DNA from: a virus
Length of the DNA: 21,198 bases
Direction: 5' to 3' (one strand)
Virus record (IMG/VR): IMGVR_UViG_3300004097_000073
Span: 1 to 21,198 of that record
The translations under genes and the position numbers were made by a program. The notes under the pieces are model-generated. The model worked only from the letters and a program-made list of their open reading frames with translations, ran no database searches and was not told where the DNA came from. Positions 9,804 through 17,376 of this stretch are shown in pieces (position 1 is the stretch's first letter; the number at the start of each line of letters is the position of its first letter).

Positions 9804-11657
9804 ATGGCAGTTAAAGGCGCAATAGCACAAACGTTCACGTTACCAGCTATCATAAAAAAATTAATTAGTGTTGATGGTGACGGTAGACCAGTTGATACTT
9901 CTGGTGGTGAGGATTACGAAAACGATGTTAAGATAAAAGAAGGAGCTTTTGTCACTGCTATTGATTTGTTTTTTGACGTAGTAGATTTATCCTCAAACCA
10001 AAATCAAGTTAGAGTTGAAATTAGAAATACAGTACAAGGTAGACCAGGACAAATAGTAGTTGGATACGCTTCCAAATTTTTATCTGATTCAGATGGTACC
10101 GGTTCAGGTAGAGCAGTAGCATCGACACCAACTAATTTTAGATTTAATTCACCTGTTAAGTTGATTTCTGCTCAGGAATATTGTATAGTAGTAAGAACCC
10201 AATCTTCTCTTACAAGTTTATGGACAGCTGAAATAGGTAAGCCAGACTTGACTTCTGGATTAGGTGGATTAATATCTTCGCCGCCTAGTATAGGAGGTTC
10301 AGGTGGTTCGTTCTTTACATCAGAAAATGGTGGAGTTTATATACCGGACCCTAATAAAGATTTAAAGTTTAAATTATATAGAGCTAGTTTTAATACTGGA
10401 GTAGCTACAGCACAGTTAAGATCTAAGTTAAGTAAACTAGCAGTTAATATTGGTACTGTGAATAACGGCACACCAATAAGAACTTTTAAGCATTCACCAT
10501 ATATTTTAATAAAGCATCCTAATCATGGAATGTATGGATCAGGACAAAAAGTCGTAGTATCAGGAGTTGAGGGACCAAACGGAGCATCTGAAATAGCAGG
10601 TATTCCGGTTACTGATATTAATACGCAAGCTGACGCCGCATCAAGTTCTTTTGTAGATACACATGATGTATTGTATGCTACACAAGATACTTATTTTATA
10701 AAAGTAGCTTCTAATGCAAGAGAAACTTTAGATGCAGGTGGTTATAATATGAAAGTGAGTTCTAACTTACAGTACGATTATCTATACACTAATCTTAATC
10801 CTATAAACAATCTCTTTACTAAAGTGGATGCTAAGATTAAAACTACAACTGGTAGTACTATTGATAACGTTATATCAAGTCAACTACTAGGTTTAGATAC
10901 TTCAGCTGAAAGTTATCAAGCTGTAGGTAGTATAGATGAAGCTTATGCATATGTTGAAACAGATAAAGTAACAACTTTTACTAATCCTAAATCAATTTTA
11001 TCTACTGTTAATTCTACTAATAGATCATTTGAAATGCAACTAGAACTTAACACAGCTGATGAAAGATACTCACCTGTAATACCAGTTGAATCTCCATCAC
11101 AAGGGGTTGTAAATAAAATTAAGTTACTAAGAAATAGAGCTGGAATGCAGCCTGATGATTCAGATCTACAGAATAAGTATCCAATTTTTGAATCAAAAAG
11201 AGCTAATGACTCTGACTTTTTAGAAGAAGGAGATTCTGACAATGCAAATATACAAGCTAAGTTAGCTTCTTATATTGCGTCACTTACAGCAGCTAAACAA
11301 GATCATGCAGACTACATTACTAAGATTACAGAATTAGCTACACCTGCTGATACTTTAATAGTTAAATTTTTAGCTGATATGAATCCTACTAATGAAATTG
11401 AAATTGCATTTAAAGTGAAACGTATAGGTGATACTGCAGATATAGATGCTCAAGATTGGGAAGATTTTAAACTTAATACATTTATAAGTGAAAAAAATTA
11501 CGGTGCGTTTAATAGTGCTGAAGACTTTAAAGAATATTCAGCAGAACATGCAGTAGGAGAAGATTTTCAAGAGTTTAGAGTTAGAGTTAGAATGAAAACT
11601 AAAAACGAAGCATATGTGCCTAGACTTAAAAATTTAAGGATATTAGCAGTTGCATAA
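9804..11657 (+). CDS. Virion structural protein; likely detached C-terminal half of the DUF4815-type protein
   Basis: Product of 617 residues. The start GAIAQTFTLP, then GAFVTAIDLFF (48-57), EYCIVV (125-130) and LWTAEIGKP (139-147), matches the domain that normally follows the DUF4815 part within one polypeptide of marine T4-like phages (typically DPLAQTF..., GVF(I/V)TSIDLFF). A middle block with HPNHGMYGSGQKVVVSGVE and the ending VPRLKNLRILAVA also match the C-terminal half of that family. The ATG immediately follows the desaturase stop, with GGGGAGA upstream as ribosome-binding site. Four Asp-Ser-Asp triplets are present, two in the short span NDSDFLEEGDSDN. The simplest reading is gene fission by insertion of a module containing the desaturase; the two halves probably still assemble together in the tail or baseplate. 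The virion role is firm, the fission is inference. Confidence 0.82.
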   Translation: MAVKGAIAQTFTLPAIIKKLISVDGDGRPVDTSGGEDYENDVKIKEGAFVTAIDLFFDVVDLSSNQNQVRVEIRNTVQGRPGQIVVGYASKFLSDSDGTGSGRAVASTPTNFRFNSPVKLISAQEYCIVVRTQSSLTSLWTAEIGKPDLTSGLGGLISSPPSIGGSGGSFFTSENGGVYIPDPNKDLKFKLYRASFNTGVATAQLRSKLSKLAVNIGTVNNGTPIRTFKHSPYILIKHPNHGMYGSGQKVVVSGVEGPNGASEIAGIPVTDINTQADAASSSFVDTHDVLYATQDTYFIKVASNARETLDAGGYNMKVSSNLQYDYLYTNLNPINNLFTKVDAKIKTTTGSTIDNVISSQLLGLDTSAESYQAVGSIDEAYAYVETDKVTTFTNPKSILSTVNSTNRSFEMQLELNTADERYSPVIPVESPSQGVVNKIKLLRNRAGMQPDDSDLQNKYPIFESKRANDSDFLEEGDSDNANIQAKLASYIASLTAAKQDHADYITKITELATPADTLIVKFLADMNPTNEIEIAFKVKRIGDTADIDAQDWEDFKLNTFISEKNYGAFNSAEDFKEYSAEHAVGEDFQEFRVRVRMKTKNEAYVPRLKNLRILAVA

Positions 11658-11835
11658 AAATATACAAGGTCATCCGTATCTTGAAAAGAGAGGCGGTGCT
11701 ATTATTAATACTGATCCGTCTCTTAAAGCAACTATTAATAAAAGACGTAAAGAACAAAAAAGATTGAACGATTTAGAATATAGATTAAATAGAATAGAAA
11801 ACTTGTTAGAAAGGATACTAGAGAAAAATGGCTAA
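11650..11835 (+). CDS. Small conserved coiled-coil protein, TTG start
   Basis: Product of 61 residues. The N-terminal part (GHPYLEKR, then GAIINTDPS) resembles a small protein of the baseplate/neck cluster in marine T4-like phages, often written GHS.L.RD..TGAI.NTN. Residues about 27-60 (KATINKRRKEQKRLNDLEYRL and onward) form a strongly charged helix with heptad-like Leu/Ile spacing, likely a coiled coil. The start is TTG at 11650, overlapping the upstream stop by eight bases; AAGGA at 11636-11640 lies at a good distance and no ATG is available in frame. Its exact function is unknown; it may be a small structural or assembly protein. Confidence 0.75.
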   Translation: MHKNIQGHPYLEKRGGAIINTDPSLKATINKRRKEQKRLNDLEYRLNRIENLLERILEKNG

Positions 11836-12559
11836 TACACTCTTATCAGATTATCTAAGTAAAAATAGTTCTGTTAATAAGCCATCGCTTGTTGATCCAG
11901 CTAATAGTAATTCTGTTATACCATTAACTGATTATACTGTAAATACCAATACAAGAGTTAACACAGGTACGTCTCCCAACTCTAATGATGGTGATCCTCT
12001 AAGAACAGCTTTTCAAAAACTTAATAACTTTATTGAAGCTTCATATAGAACTAATGTTAACGTTAATGCAGATATAACATCTTTATCATCTGCTGGTACA
12101 TTTTTAGGTGCAAAAACTTATACAGAAATTACTGCTTTGAGCCCTAATAGTAATGATACAGTTATTTTATCAGAGAGTATTTTAACACTTAATCCTGATG
12201 CTACTCCAGTATACACTAATAAAATAACAAGTGCAAGCTTTAATTTAACAAATGGTGTTTATAGTATATCTGCAGGTTCATTACTAAAATATAACGGTAG
12301 TAAGTTTGCATTAGAGCACAGTAATAGTGCTAAAAATATTACATTTGATTTTGATAGTGCACTATCAAGACTATCAACTGGTACTGCTTCTTCAGAGAAA
12401 ACTGGAGCTGAACAATTAGAAATGTATGCAGAATATTTAAAATTAAATCAGGGAGCGGCTAATAGCGTAAGAATACAAGCTCAAACTGTTGAAGATGCAA
12501 TAGTAGAACTAACAGTTAGACAAAGTACTTCTGGAAGAGACGCAGGGTATTATGCGTAA
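11828..12559 (+). CDS. Putative virion protein with a gp9/gp10-like N-terminal motif
   Basis: Product of 243 residues, not recognised over its full length. Residues 44-73 read NTGTSPNSNDGDPLRTAFQKLNNFIEASY in short blocks, the motif seen at the N-termini of T4 gp9 and gp10 and of many fibre-type proteins (IxxGTxxxDGTGDxLRxxxxKxNxNFxxxY). Here it follows a 43-residue leader. The rest is Ser/Thr/Asn-rich and beta-like. The ATG lies within the end of the upstream gene (eight-base overlap), with AAAGGA upstream, and the stop overlaps the gp14 start as TAATG. T4 has gene 13 immediately before 14, but this protein shows no resemblance to gp13. No Asp-Ser-Asp is present. Probably a baseplate, neck or fibre-associated protein. 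Confidence 0.6.
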   Translation: MANTLLSDYLSKNSSVNKPSLVDPANSNSVIPLTDYTVNTNTRVNTGTSPNSNDGDPLRTAFQKLNNFIEASYRTNVNVNADITSLSSAGTFLGAKTYTEITALSPNSNDTVILSESILTLNPDATPVYTNKITSASFNLTNGVYSISAGSLLKYNGSKFALEHSNSAKNITFDFDSALSRLSTGTASSEKTGAEQLEMYAEYLKLNQGAANSVRIQAQTVEDAIVELTVRQSTSGRDAGYYA

Positions 12560-13596
12560 TGGCTATAGTAAACAATTATCTAGGATTTACAATTGCAACT
12601 ACTACAGAGTTGACAAAAACAGATAATGATTCTGATTTTGGCGCTAGTCAAAATAGAAATATAAGAACTATAAACGAAAATTACAACTACAAAGCAGCTA
12701 TTCAAAATACTTTTATTGATGGTTATATTAACCAATTCGGTTCATCAGCAAACTTTTCAACAAATGAACAAAGACTAGTACAAAATTTAGTAAGAGAGTC
12801 AATTAATACTAATGGTATAACTGTTAGATATATGCCTAGACATTCTAAGTATACTGATTCAGTATTCAACGAAAGACCTGAATCTAAGTTTCATGCAGGT
12901 TACCAAATAGATATGATGTTATTAGCAGCAGCCGGCTTCGAAGGTGAAGGCGATGTAATGACTACTTACGGAGTTGAATTTAGAGAAGAAGTTATTATGA
13001 CTGTTGCTATTAATAACTTTAATAATAAACATAAAGATTATGACAGTGATCTATCTGATAGTGACTCAGCGTTTTATAATAGACAAAGACCTTTAGAGGG
13101 TGACTTAGTTGTTATTCCTTTTGGTAGATCAGCTCAGAATAAAAATCAATACGTTCCTAAAATATTTGAAATAACTCGAGTAACTACATTCCATGATGGT
13201 GCTTTCTTCCAAGTAGGTGATAACTATCAATATAAATTAAGATGTAAACTATTCGAACTTTCTGGAGAGGATCTTGGATTTTCACCAACTGCTATTACAT
13301 ACAATACAGTTACTGGTAAAGAACAGACTACTACTAATGAAAAGATACAAAGAGCTTCAGCAGGTGTTAATTTTATAGACAGTGATACTAAAGCACTTAA
13401 TATAGTAAGAGATTCAGATTCAATAACTGATTCTTATGGTAGGAATAGAGAGATAGAACAGAGAGCTCAGCAAAGAGTTATCTATGATGACGATGGTAAT
13501 GCAACCGAGAAGAGTGATGTTATTGTAGAAGACTATGGTAAATCAGCTCATCATAGTCCAGGTATAATTAATAATTTAGATTTAGATGATATATGA
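12559..13596 (+). CDS. 14: Neck protein gp14
   Basis: Product of 345 residues, against 256 in T4. Residues 77-110 (LVRESINTNGITVRYMPR, then FNERPESKF) align with T4 LVAESIQMRGVECYYVPR and onward. Also matching are GYQIDMMLLAAAGFEGEGD (114-132), REEVIMTVAINNF (142-154), RPLEGDLVVIPF (177-188) and GAFFQVGDNYQYKLRCKLFELSGEDL (214-239) in part. T4 gp14 forms part of the neck closing DNA-filled heads before tail joining. Extra length is in the N-terminus, around 160-175 and in the C-terminal tail. Five Asp-Ser-Asp triplets lie exactly there: residue 24, a pair in YDSDLSDSDS (161-170) inserted between two conserved blocks, and two after residue 270. The stop overlaps the gp15 start by four bases (ATGA). 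Confidence 0.93.
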   Translation: MAIVNNYLGFTIATTTELTKTDNDSDFGASQNRNIRTINENYNYKAAIQNTFIDGYINQFGSSANFSTNEQRLVQNLVRESINTNGITVRYMPRHSKYTDSVFNERPESKFHAGYQIDMMLLAAAGFEGEGDVMTTYGVEFREEVIMTVAINNFNNKHKDYDSDLSDSDSAFYNRQRPLEGDLVVIPFGRSAQNKNQYVPKIFEITRVTTFHDGAFFQVGDNYQYKLRCKLFELSGEDLGFSPTAITYNTVTGKEQTTTNEKIQRASAGVNFIDSDTKALNIVRDSDSITDSYGRNREIEQRAQQRVIYDDDGNATEKSDVIVEDYGKSAHHSPGIINNLDLDDI

Positions 13597-14585
13597 TAGG
13601 TACACATTTTTACAATGAGACTATTAAAACTTCAGTAGCAGTATTCGGTAGTCTTTTTAACAACTTAGTAATTAAAAGAAGAGATGGTAAACTCTTACCA
13701 GTACCTATTAGCTATGGTCCTCGTCAAAAATGGCTAGATGCTCAAAAACAATTTCAGCCTTCTGAAGAAATGTTTGAAAAGTTATTACCTAGAATGTCAT
13801 ATGAAATAGTAGCTATGAATTATGATCAATCTAGAAAATTAACTAACAGACAAACTATGTTAAGAGAACCTGATGGTTTAACAGACCCTAGACAAAGAAT
13901 AAATGTACCTACTCCTTACAATTTAGATTTTACTTTATACTGTGCTACAAAAACTCTTAATGATGGTTGGCAAATAATCGAACAAATACTACCATTCTTT
14001 ACTCCTGCTTATACAGTAAAGGTAAGACATTTTCCTCAAGATGCAAGTGCATTGACTCCTACACCAACTAATTCATATGATCAGACTTTTACGTTGTTAT
14101 CTACTACTTGGGCTGATGATTATACAGGTGAAATAGGTGATAGAAGAGTTATAGAATGGACAATGGAATTCCAAACAAAGATATGGTTACACGGACCAGT
14201 AGCAGCAACATCAGTAATTGTTGATTCTAGAGCTATTGTCTCAGTACCACCAACTGGAGTGCCAATAAATAAGATGTCTCGAGCTTCTACTCAAGCAGGT
14301 ACTGAAGTTGGTTACGCAGTTCTATCAGGTGATAGCAGAGGCTATGATTCTGACTCAAAAGGACCTTATGTATTAGACTCAGATGGAGTAACGTTTAGAC
14401 TTTATGATTCAGATCTTGATTTTGATTCTGATGGTGCTACAAAGAAGCTTAGAAAAAGAAGAAATGTAGTAAACGATTCAGATGTTAGATATAGTAATGA
14501 TTCTGATAGAAGTCCGACAATATTAAACTTAAGTGATAGCGATGGTAACATCATAAAGATCGTTAGAAACTTGCCAGAGAATTAG
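13593..14585 (+). CDS. 15: Tail terminator / sheath stabiliser gp15 with acidic C-terminal extension
   Basis: Product of 330 residues, against 272 in T4. HFYNETIKTSVAVFGSLF at 5-22 corresponds to T4 YFYNSSFRRYATLMGDLF. NLVIKRRDGKLLPVPISY (24-41), WQIIEQILPFFTPAYT (126-141; T4 FQIVEQILPYFQPHFN) and DRRVIEWTMEF (183-193) also match. In T4 gp15 is a hexamer capping the tail tube and sheath and joining the tail to the neck. The conserved core ends near residue 225. The remaining 100 residues are an extension with seven Asp-Ser-Asp triplets at residues 252, 262, 272, 278, 295, 303 and 315, interrupted by one basic patch KKLRKRR (284-290). It is translationally coupled to gp14 by the ATGA overlap. 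Confidence 0.93.
   Translation: MIGTHFYNETIKTSVAVFGSLFNNLVIKRRDGKLLPVPISYGPRQKWLDAQKQFQPSEEMFEKLLPRMSYEIVAMNYDQSRKLTNRQTMLREPDGLTDPRQRINVPTPYNLDFTLYCATKTLNDGWQIIEQILPFFTPAYTVKVRHFPQDASALTPTPTNSYDQTFTLLSTTWADDYTGEIGDRRVIEWTMEFQTKIWLHGPVAATSVIVDSRAIVSVPPTGVPINKMSRASTQAGTEVGYAVLSGDSRGYDSDSKGPYVLDSDGVTFRLYDSDLDFDSDGATKKLRKRRNVVNDSDVRYSNDSDRSPTILNLSDSDGNIIKIVRNLPEN
14346..14543 (+). repeat. Cluster of seven Asp-Ser-Asp units in the gp15 C-terminus
   Basis: Seven DSD tripeptides occur in 66 residues, spaced 10, 10, 6, 17, 8 and 12 residues apart, often as DSDG or flanked by an aromatic or aliphatic residue. The serine is written TCA, TCT, AGT or AGC and the aspartates GAT or GAC, so the repeat exists at the protein level and not as a DNA repeat. 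Confidence 0.85.
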
Positions 14586-14593
14586 AATAAATA
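14586..14593 (+). promoter_or_regulatory. AATAAATA, T4-type late promoter-like element
   Basis: This is the same octamer as at 4382, in the 12-base gap after gp15 and again exactly four bases before an ATG, with no Shine-Dalgarno sequence. The identical arrangement at both short gaps argues mildly against chance. The octamer does also occur inside coding sequence in this AT-rich window. Confidence 0.35.
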
Positions 14594-14597
14594 AGAT

Positions 14598-16022
14598 ATG
14601 TCAAGTAAAGATTTAATAAATTTAGGAACAGCCCCAGATTCGGGGACAGGAGATACAGCTAGAAAAGGCGGTATGAAGATTAATAATCTTTTCGCTGACA
14701 TCTATGCTAACTACGGTGACAACCCAATTGGTAATGATCCTGATGGAAAGAACTATGGATATAGAAAAGCCTATTCAGAAGGTGAATATAAAGTAGGTGA
14801 GTTACATCCAGCTACTAAATTTAAGAGAGTTTCATTTAAGCAAGATTCAGATGGTGCTACTGAAAGAGCAGATGGTTCATATGATTTTTTCCATAATGGT
14901 GAAGGTTATTTTGTAAAAGATTCAGACGGTGTAATTTATTCACCTTCAAGTTCAACTATACCATCTATATACTTAAGTAAAGAATGGTATTTCATGTCAA
15001 GAGGAGAGCAAATAACTCCTGACTTAACTCAATTAGATTCAGATTATTTTCATATAGTATTACCACTAGCTAAAGCTGGTGATAGAGTAATCATAAGAGA
15101 TAGTTTAGGTCATATATCTGAATCAACTCCTATGTCATTATGGGCTACACCTTATGAATGGAATAGTGTATCTCAAATAAATGAATGGATTACTAATACA
15201 CCTGAAGCAGGACTAGCTGCTGACTCTGATAGCTTCCCATCTGTTAACCATAGTAGAATAACAGTTCCAGGAGCTGCATCAGGTACTAATGCTTCATTAA
15301 GACAAACACAGATTACTAATTCAGATATAGTTGGAATTACCGGTTATGAAAAAATACCATTTGCAGGTACAACAGGTTATAGAAGTAATATTCCAGTATC
15401 ACCAATTACGTTTAATACAAAACATATTGAAGTTGAGTGTACATATCTAGGTGCAAATACTGGATGGGTGTATAAACAAACTACTATTACTGACTCTGGT
15501 GATACTAATATAAAACAGACTCACGATAAGTTTCATTCAAGAGATTGGTTTCAATGGAATAAAGCTGATTTAAATGAATCAGATTCAGTTATATTACAAA
15601 ACCAATACTTGTTACCTATAATGTCATCTAACGGTCAAAGAATAACTCTTACAGATGGCGCTCCTGTATTCAAAGTATTCCAAGAAATAGGTTATGATTC
15701 AGATGAATTTGGAAATAAATTGCAAGATTTTTTTAGTGGTTATGTAACTAACAACAATGAAAATATTACAGGTGATGGTGATGATAACGTTGTTACTGTC
15801 AATGTAGGAGACTCAGATACTATTATGGCTAGAAAGTATAGAAGAGCTCAAATAGCGGCTGGTAACGCAACATACCCTGTTGGTGTTAGTCAAAGCATAG
15901 GCAATTGGTACAATGAAATAAATATACCATCAATAGTAACTAAAGATGGAATATTGATATTAATTTCTAACTACCCATTTTCAGGTAGGATAGAATTATT
16001 TGTTAAAGGAAGTGTAGGTTAA
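14598..16022 (+). CDS. gp9/gp10-like baseplate wedge / tail-fibre connector protein
   Basis: Product of 474 residues. The N-terminus (residues 4-41: KDLINLGTAPDSGTGD, then KGGMKINNLFADIYANYGD) aligns with T4 gp9 (KLIDTGEIGNASTGD, then GGNKINSDFNAIYNAFGD) and with the similar start of gp10. After that, HIVLPLAKAGDRVIIRD (151-167) resembles the beta domain of gp10 (INLPKGTVNDYNKVIRARD). In T4, gp9 is the socket for long tail fibres and gp10 forms the baseplate pins. At 474 residues it lies between gp9 (288) and gp10 (602), so I do not choose one symbol. Six Asp-Ser-Asp triplets are present, including QDSDG and KDSDG near residues 82 and 108. The stop overlaps the next start as TAATG. Confidence 0.82.
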   Translation: MSSKDLINLGTAPDSGTGDTARKGGMKINNLFADIYANYGDNPIGNDPDGKNYGYRKAYSEGEYKVGELHPATKFKRVSFKQDSDGATERADGSYDFFHNGEGYFVKDSDGVIYSPSSSTIPSIYLSKEWYFMSRGEQITPDLTQLDSDYFHIVLPLAKAGDRVIIRDSLGHISESTPMSLWATPYEWNSVSQINEWITNTPEAGLAADSDSFPSVNHSRITVPGAASGTNASLRQTQITNSDIVGITGYEKIPFAGTTGYRSNIPVSPITFNTKHIEVECTYLGANTGWVYKQTTITDSGDTNIKQTHDKFHSRDWFQWNKADLNESDSVILQNQYLLPIMSSNGQRITLTDGAPVFKVFQEIGYDSDEFGNKLQDFFSGYVTNNNENITGDGDDNVVTVNVGDSDTIMARKYRRAQIAAGNATYPVGVSQSIGNWYNEINIPSIVTKDGILILISNYPFSGRIELFVKGSVG

Positions 16023-17332
16023 TGGCTAACCCTAATGTAGATTCAGATTTTAGTAGAGGTTTTTACCAACATAGAAGGACTTATAGTGCTACTGTGAACG
16101 GTGACGGAGCTCCTCTAGCTACTGATTTGCTAGAAGGTGAAATAGCAATAAACCTTTCTACAAGTAAATTATATACAAAAAAGAATACTTTTCAAGATAT
16201 AGACTATACAGATAAAATAGAAACGTTTCAGCAAAATGCGGGTATTTTATTAGATTTTTCTCCTATAAGTTCTGCTTACATAGGACAAAAAGTGGGTATT
16301 AATTTTAATAATGGTACTAAGTCTTTTATTTTTATAGACAGTGATGATACTACAGTGGGTAATTGGGTTAATGATTTTGTAACTCACGTTGCTGCTAACC
16401 ACCCATCTACTAGTGTTATCAACGGTACAGCATTAGGAGAGTTTGGTAAAACTAGTCAAGTATTAGTTTTTACAGATGACTCAGATCAAGCATTAAGTTA
16501 TGATTTAGATTCTGATTTTGTCAGATACATAGATCATACAAGAACAACAGTATCAAGATTGATACAATCATCAGATTCAGACAACGATATTTTCGCAAAA
16601 CAAGGTACAATAACACCAACAAGTTTTATAAAAACATATAAGACGGCAGGTTCAGTTAAATCAATAACCTCAACGTCAGTACCATTACGTAAGTTCGTTT
16701 CTGGTTCAGAGAATTCATACTTCGTTACTAATTTAACATTAGCGACAGGTGGAATAAACGAAGGGACAGATCAATTTAGAGTTTCTATAGATCAAAATAA
16801 TCCCTCTATTCTAGATTTAACAGCTAGAATACCTACAACATCCAACACCCCTCCTGCAGTTGCAGCAACCTCGTCTAAGCCCGGGTTAAATGGTGATTTG
16901 TGGATACAGCCTCCAGGTGCTGAAAATGATTCAGAGCCTAGTCATTTATATTGGCTAGATATGTCAGTAGTGAACTCTACTGCCGCTCAAGCTAAAGCTA
17001 GAGCCATGTCAGATTCAGATAGAATCTCTCAAGGAGTTGTCTTAATTGATTCAGATGGATCTGGCGGATCTACCTTTGCTGAATGGAGACAAGTTACTTC
17101 TGGTAGTTTTCTTATAACTCAAAACTTTGGTACTGTATCTGAAACAAAAACTTTCGATTCTGATTCAATTCATACTATGAAAGGAACACTTGACGTTAGT
17201 AATGGTGTACTAAAAGCTGGTTCTCGATTTGAGTTCCAAAACGATATGTTTACTAAAACTAAACGATTAAGAATAAAAAATGTAAGTGGAAGCACTGTAT
17301 TTTCTATGGTAGGATTTGACTCAGACGGGTAA
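16022..17332 (+). CDS. Tail-fibre-like virion protein
   Basis: Product of 436 residues. The N-terminus carries LATDLLEGEIAINLSTSKLYTK (residues 32-53) in near-canonical form, the EGEIAxNxxxxKLYxK motif common to the start of phage tail-fibre and distal tail proteins. A second typical fibre segment, NGDLWIQPPG, lies at residues 293-302. The remainder is Thr/Ser-rich and beta-like, with no recognised receptor-binding or lyase domain. It has the highest count after the first gene, nine Asp-Ser-Asp triplets, and ends exactly in GFDSDG. It follows the gp9/gp10-like gene with a TAATG overlap, consistent with a fibre or baseplate-attached adhesin. The specific fibre identity is not determined. Confidence 0.7.
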   Translation: MANPNVDSDFSRGFYQHRRTYSATVNGDGAPLATDLLEGEIAINLSTSKLYTKKNTFQDIDYTDKIETFQQNAGILLDFSPISSAYIGQKVGINFNNGTKSFIFIDSDDTTVGNWVNDFVTHVAANHPSTSVINGTALGEFGKTSQVLVFTDDSDQALSYDLDSDFVRYIDHTRTTVSRLIQSSDSDNDIFAKQGTITPTSFIKTYKTAGSVKSITSTSVPLRKFVSGSENSYFVTNLTLATGGINEGTDQFRVSIDQNNPSILDLTARIPTTSNTPPAVAATSSKPGLNGDLWIQPPGAENDSEPSHLYWLDMSVVNSTAAQAKARAMSDSDRISQGVVLIDSDGSGGSTFAEWRQVTSGSFLITQNFGTVSETKTFDSDSIHTMKGTLDVSNGVLKAGSRFEFQNDMFTKTKRLRIKNVSGSTVFSMVGFDSDG

Positions 17333-17334
17333 AA

Positions 17335-17342
17335 AATAAATA
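17335..17342 (+). promoter_or_regulatory. AATAAATA, likely T4-type late promoter
   Basis: The octamer lies in the 44-base gap before the 310-residue protein, with room for a normal leader: AAAGAGGA at 17361-17368 is a good ribosome-binding site eight bases before the ATG at 17377. This is the most convincing of the three candidates. A weak AAACT/AGTTT pairing between it and the ribosome-binding site is too short to call a terminator. Confidence 0.5.
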
Positions 17343-17376
17343 AACTAACTATAACAGTTTAAAGAGGAATAGACAA

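Noticed and set aside
10943-11242. 99-residue reading frame on the - strand
   Set aside because: It is antisense to the conserved virion protein at 9804-11657. Its Ser-rich start is the complement of the Asp-Ser-Asp codons.
14264-14271. AATAAATA inside gp15 as a promoter
   Set aside because: It is in the middle of coding sequence with no gene start nearby. Similar copies at 9566-9573 and 15917-15924 show the octamer occurs by chance here.
17343-17363. Possible hairpin AAACT/AGTTT as terminator
   Set aside because: It has only five A/T-rich pairs and a nine-base loop with no U-run, and it lies between a likely promoter and a ribosome-binding site.
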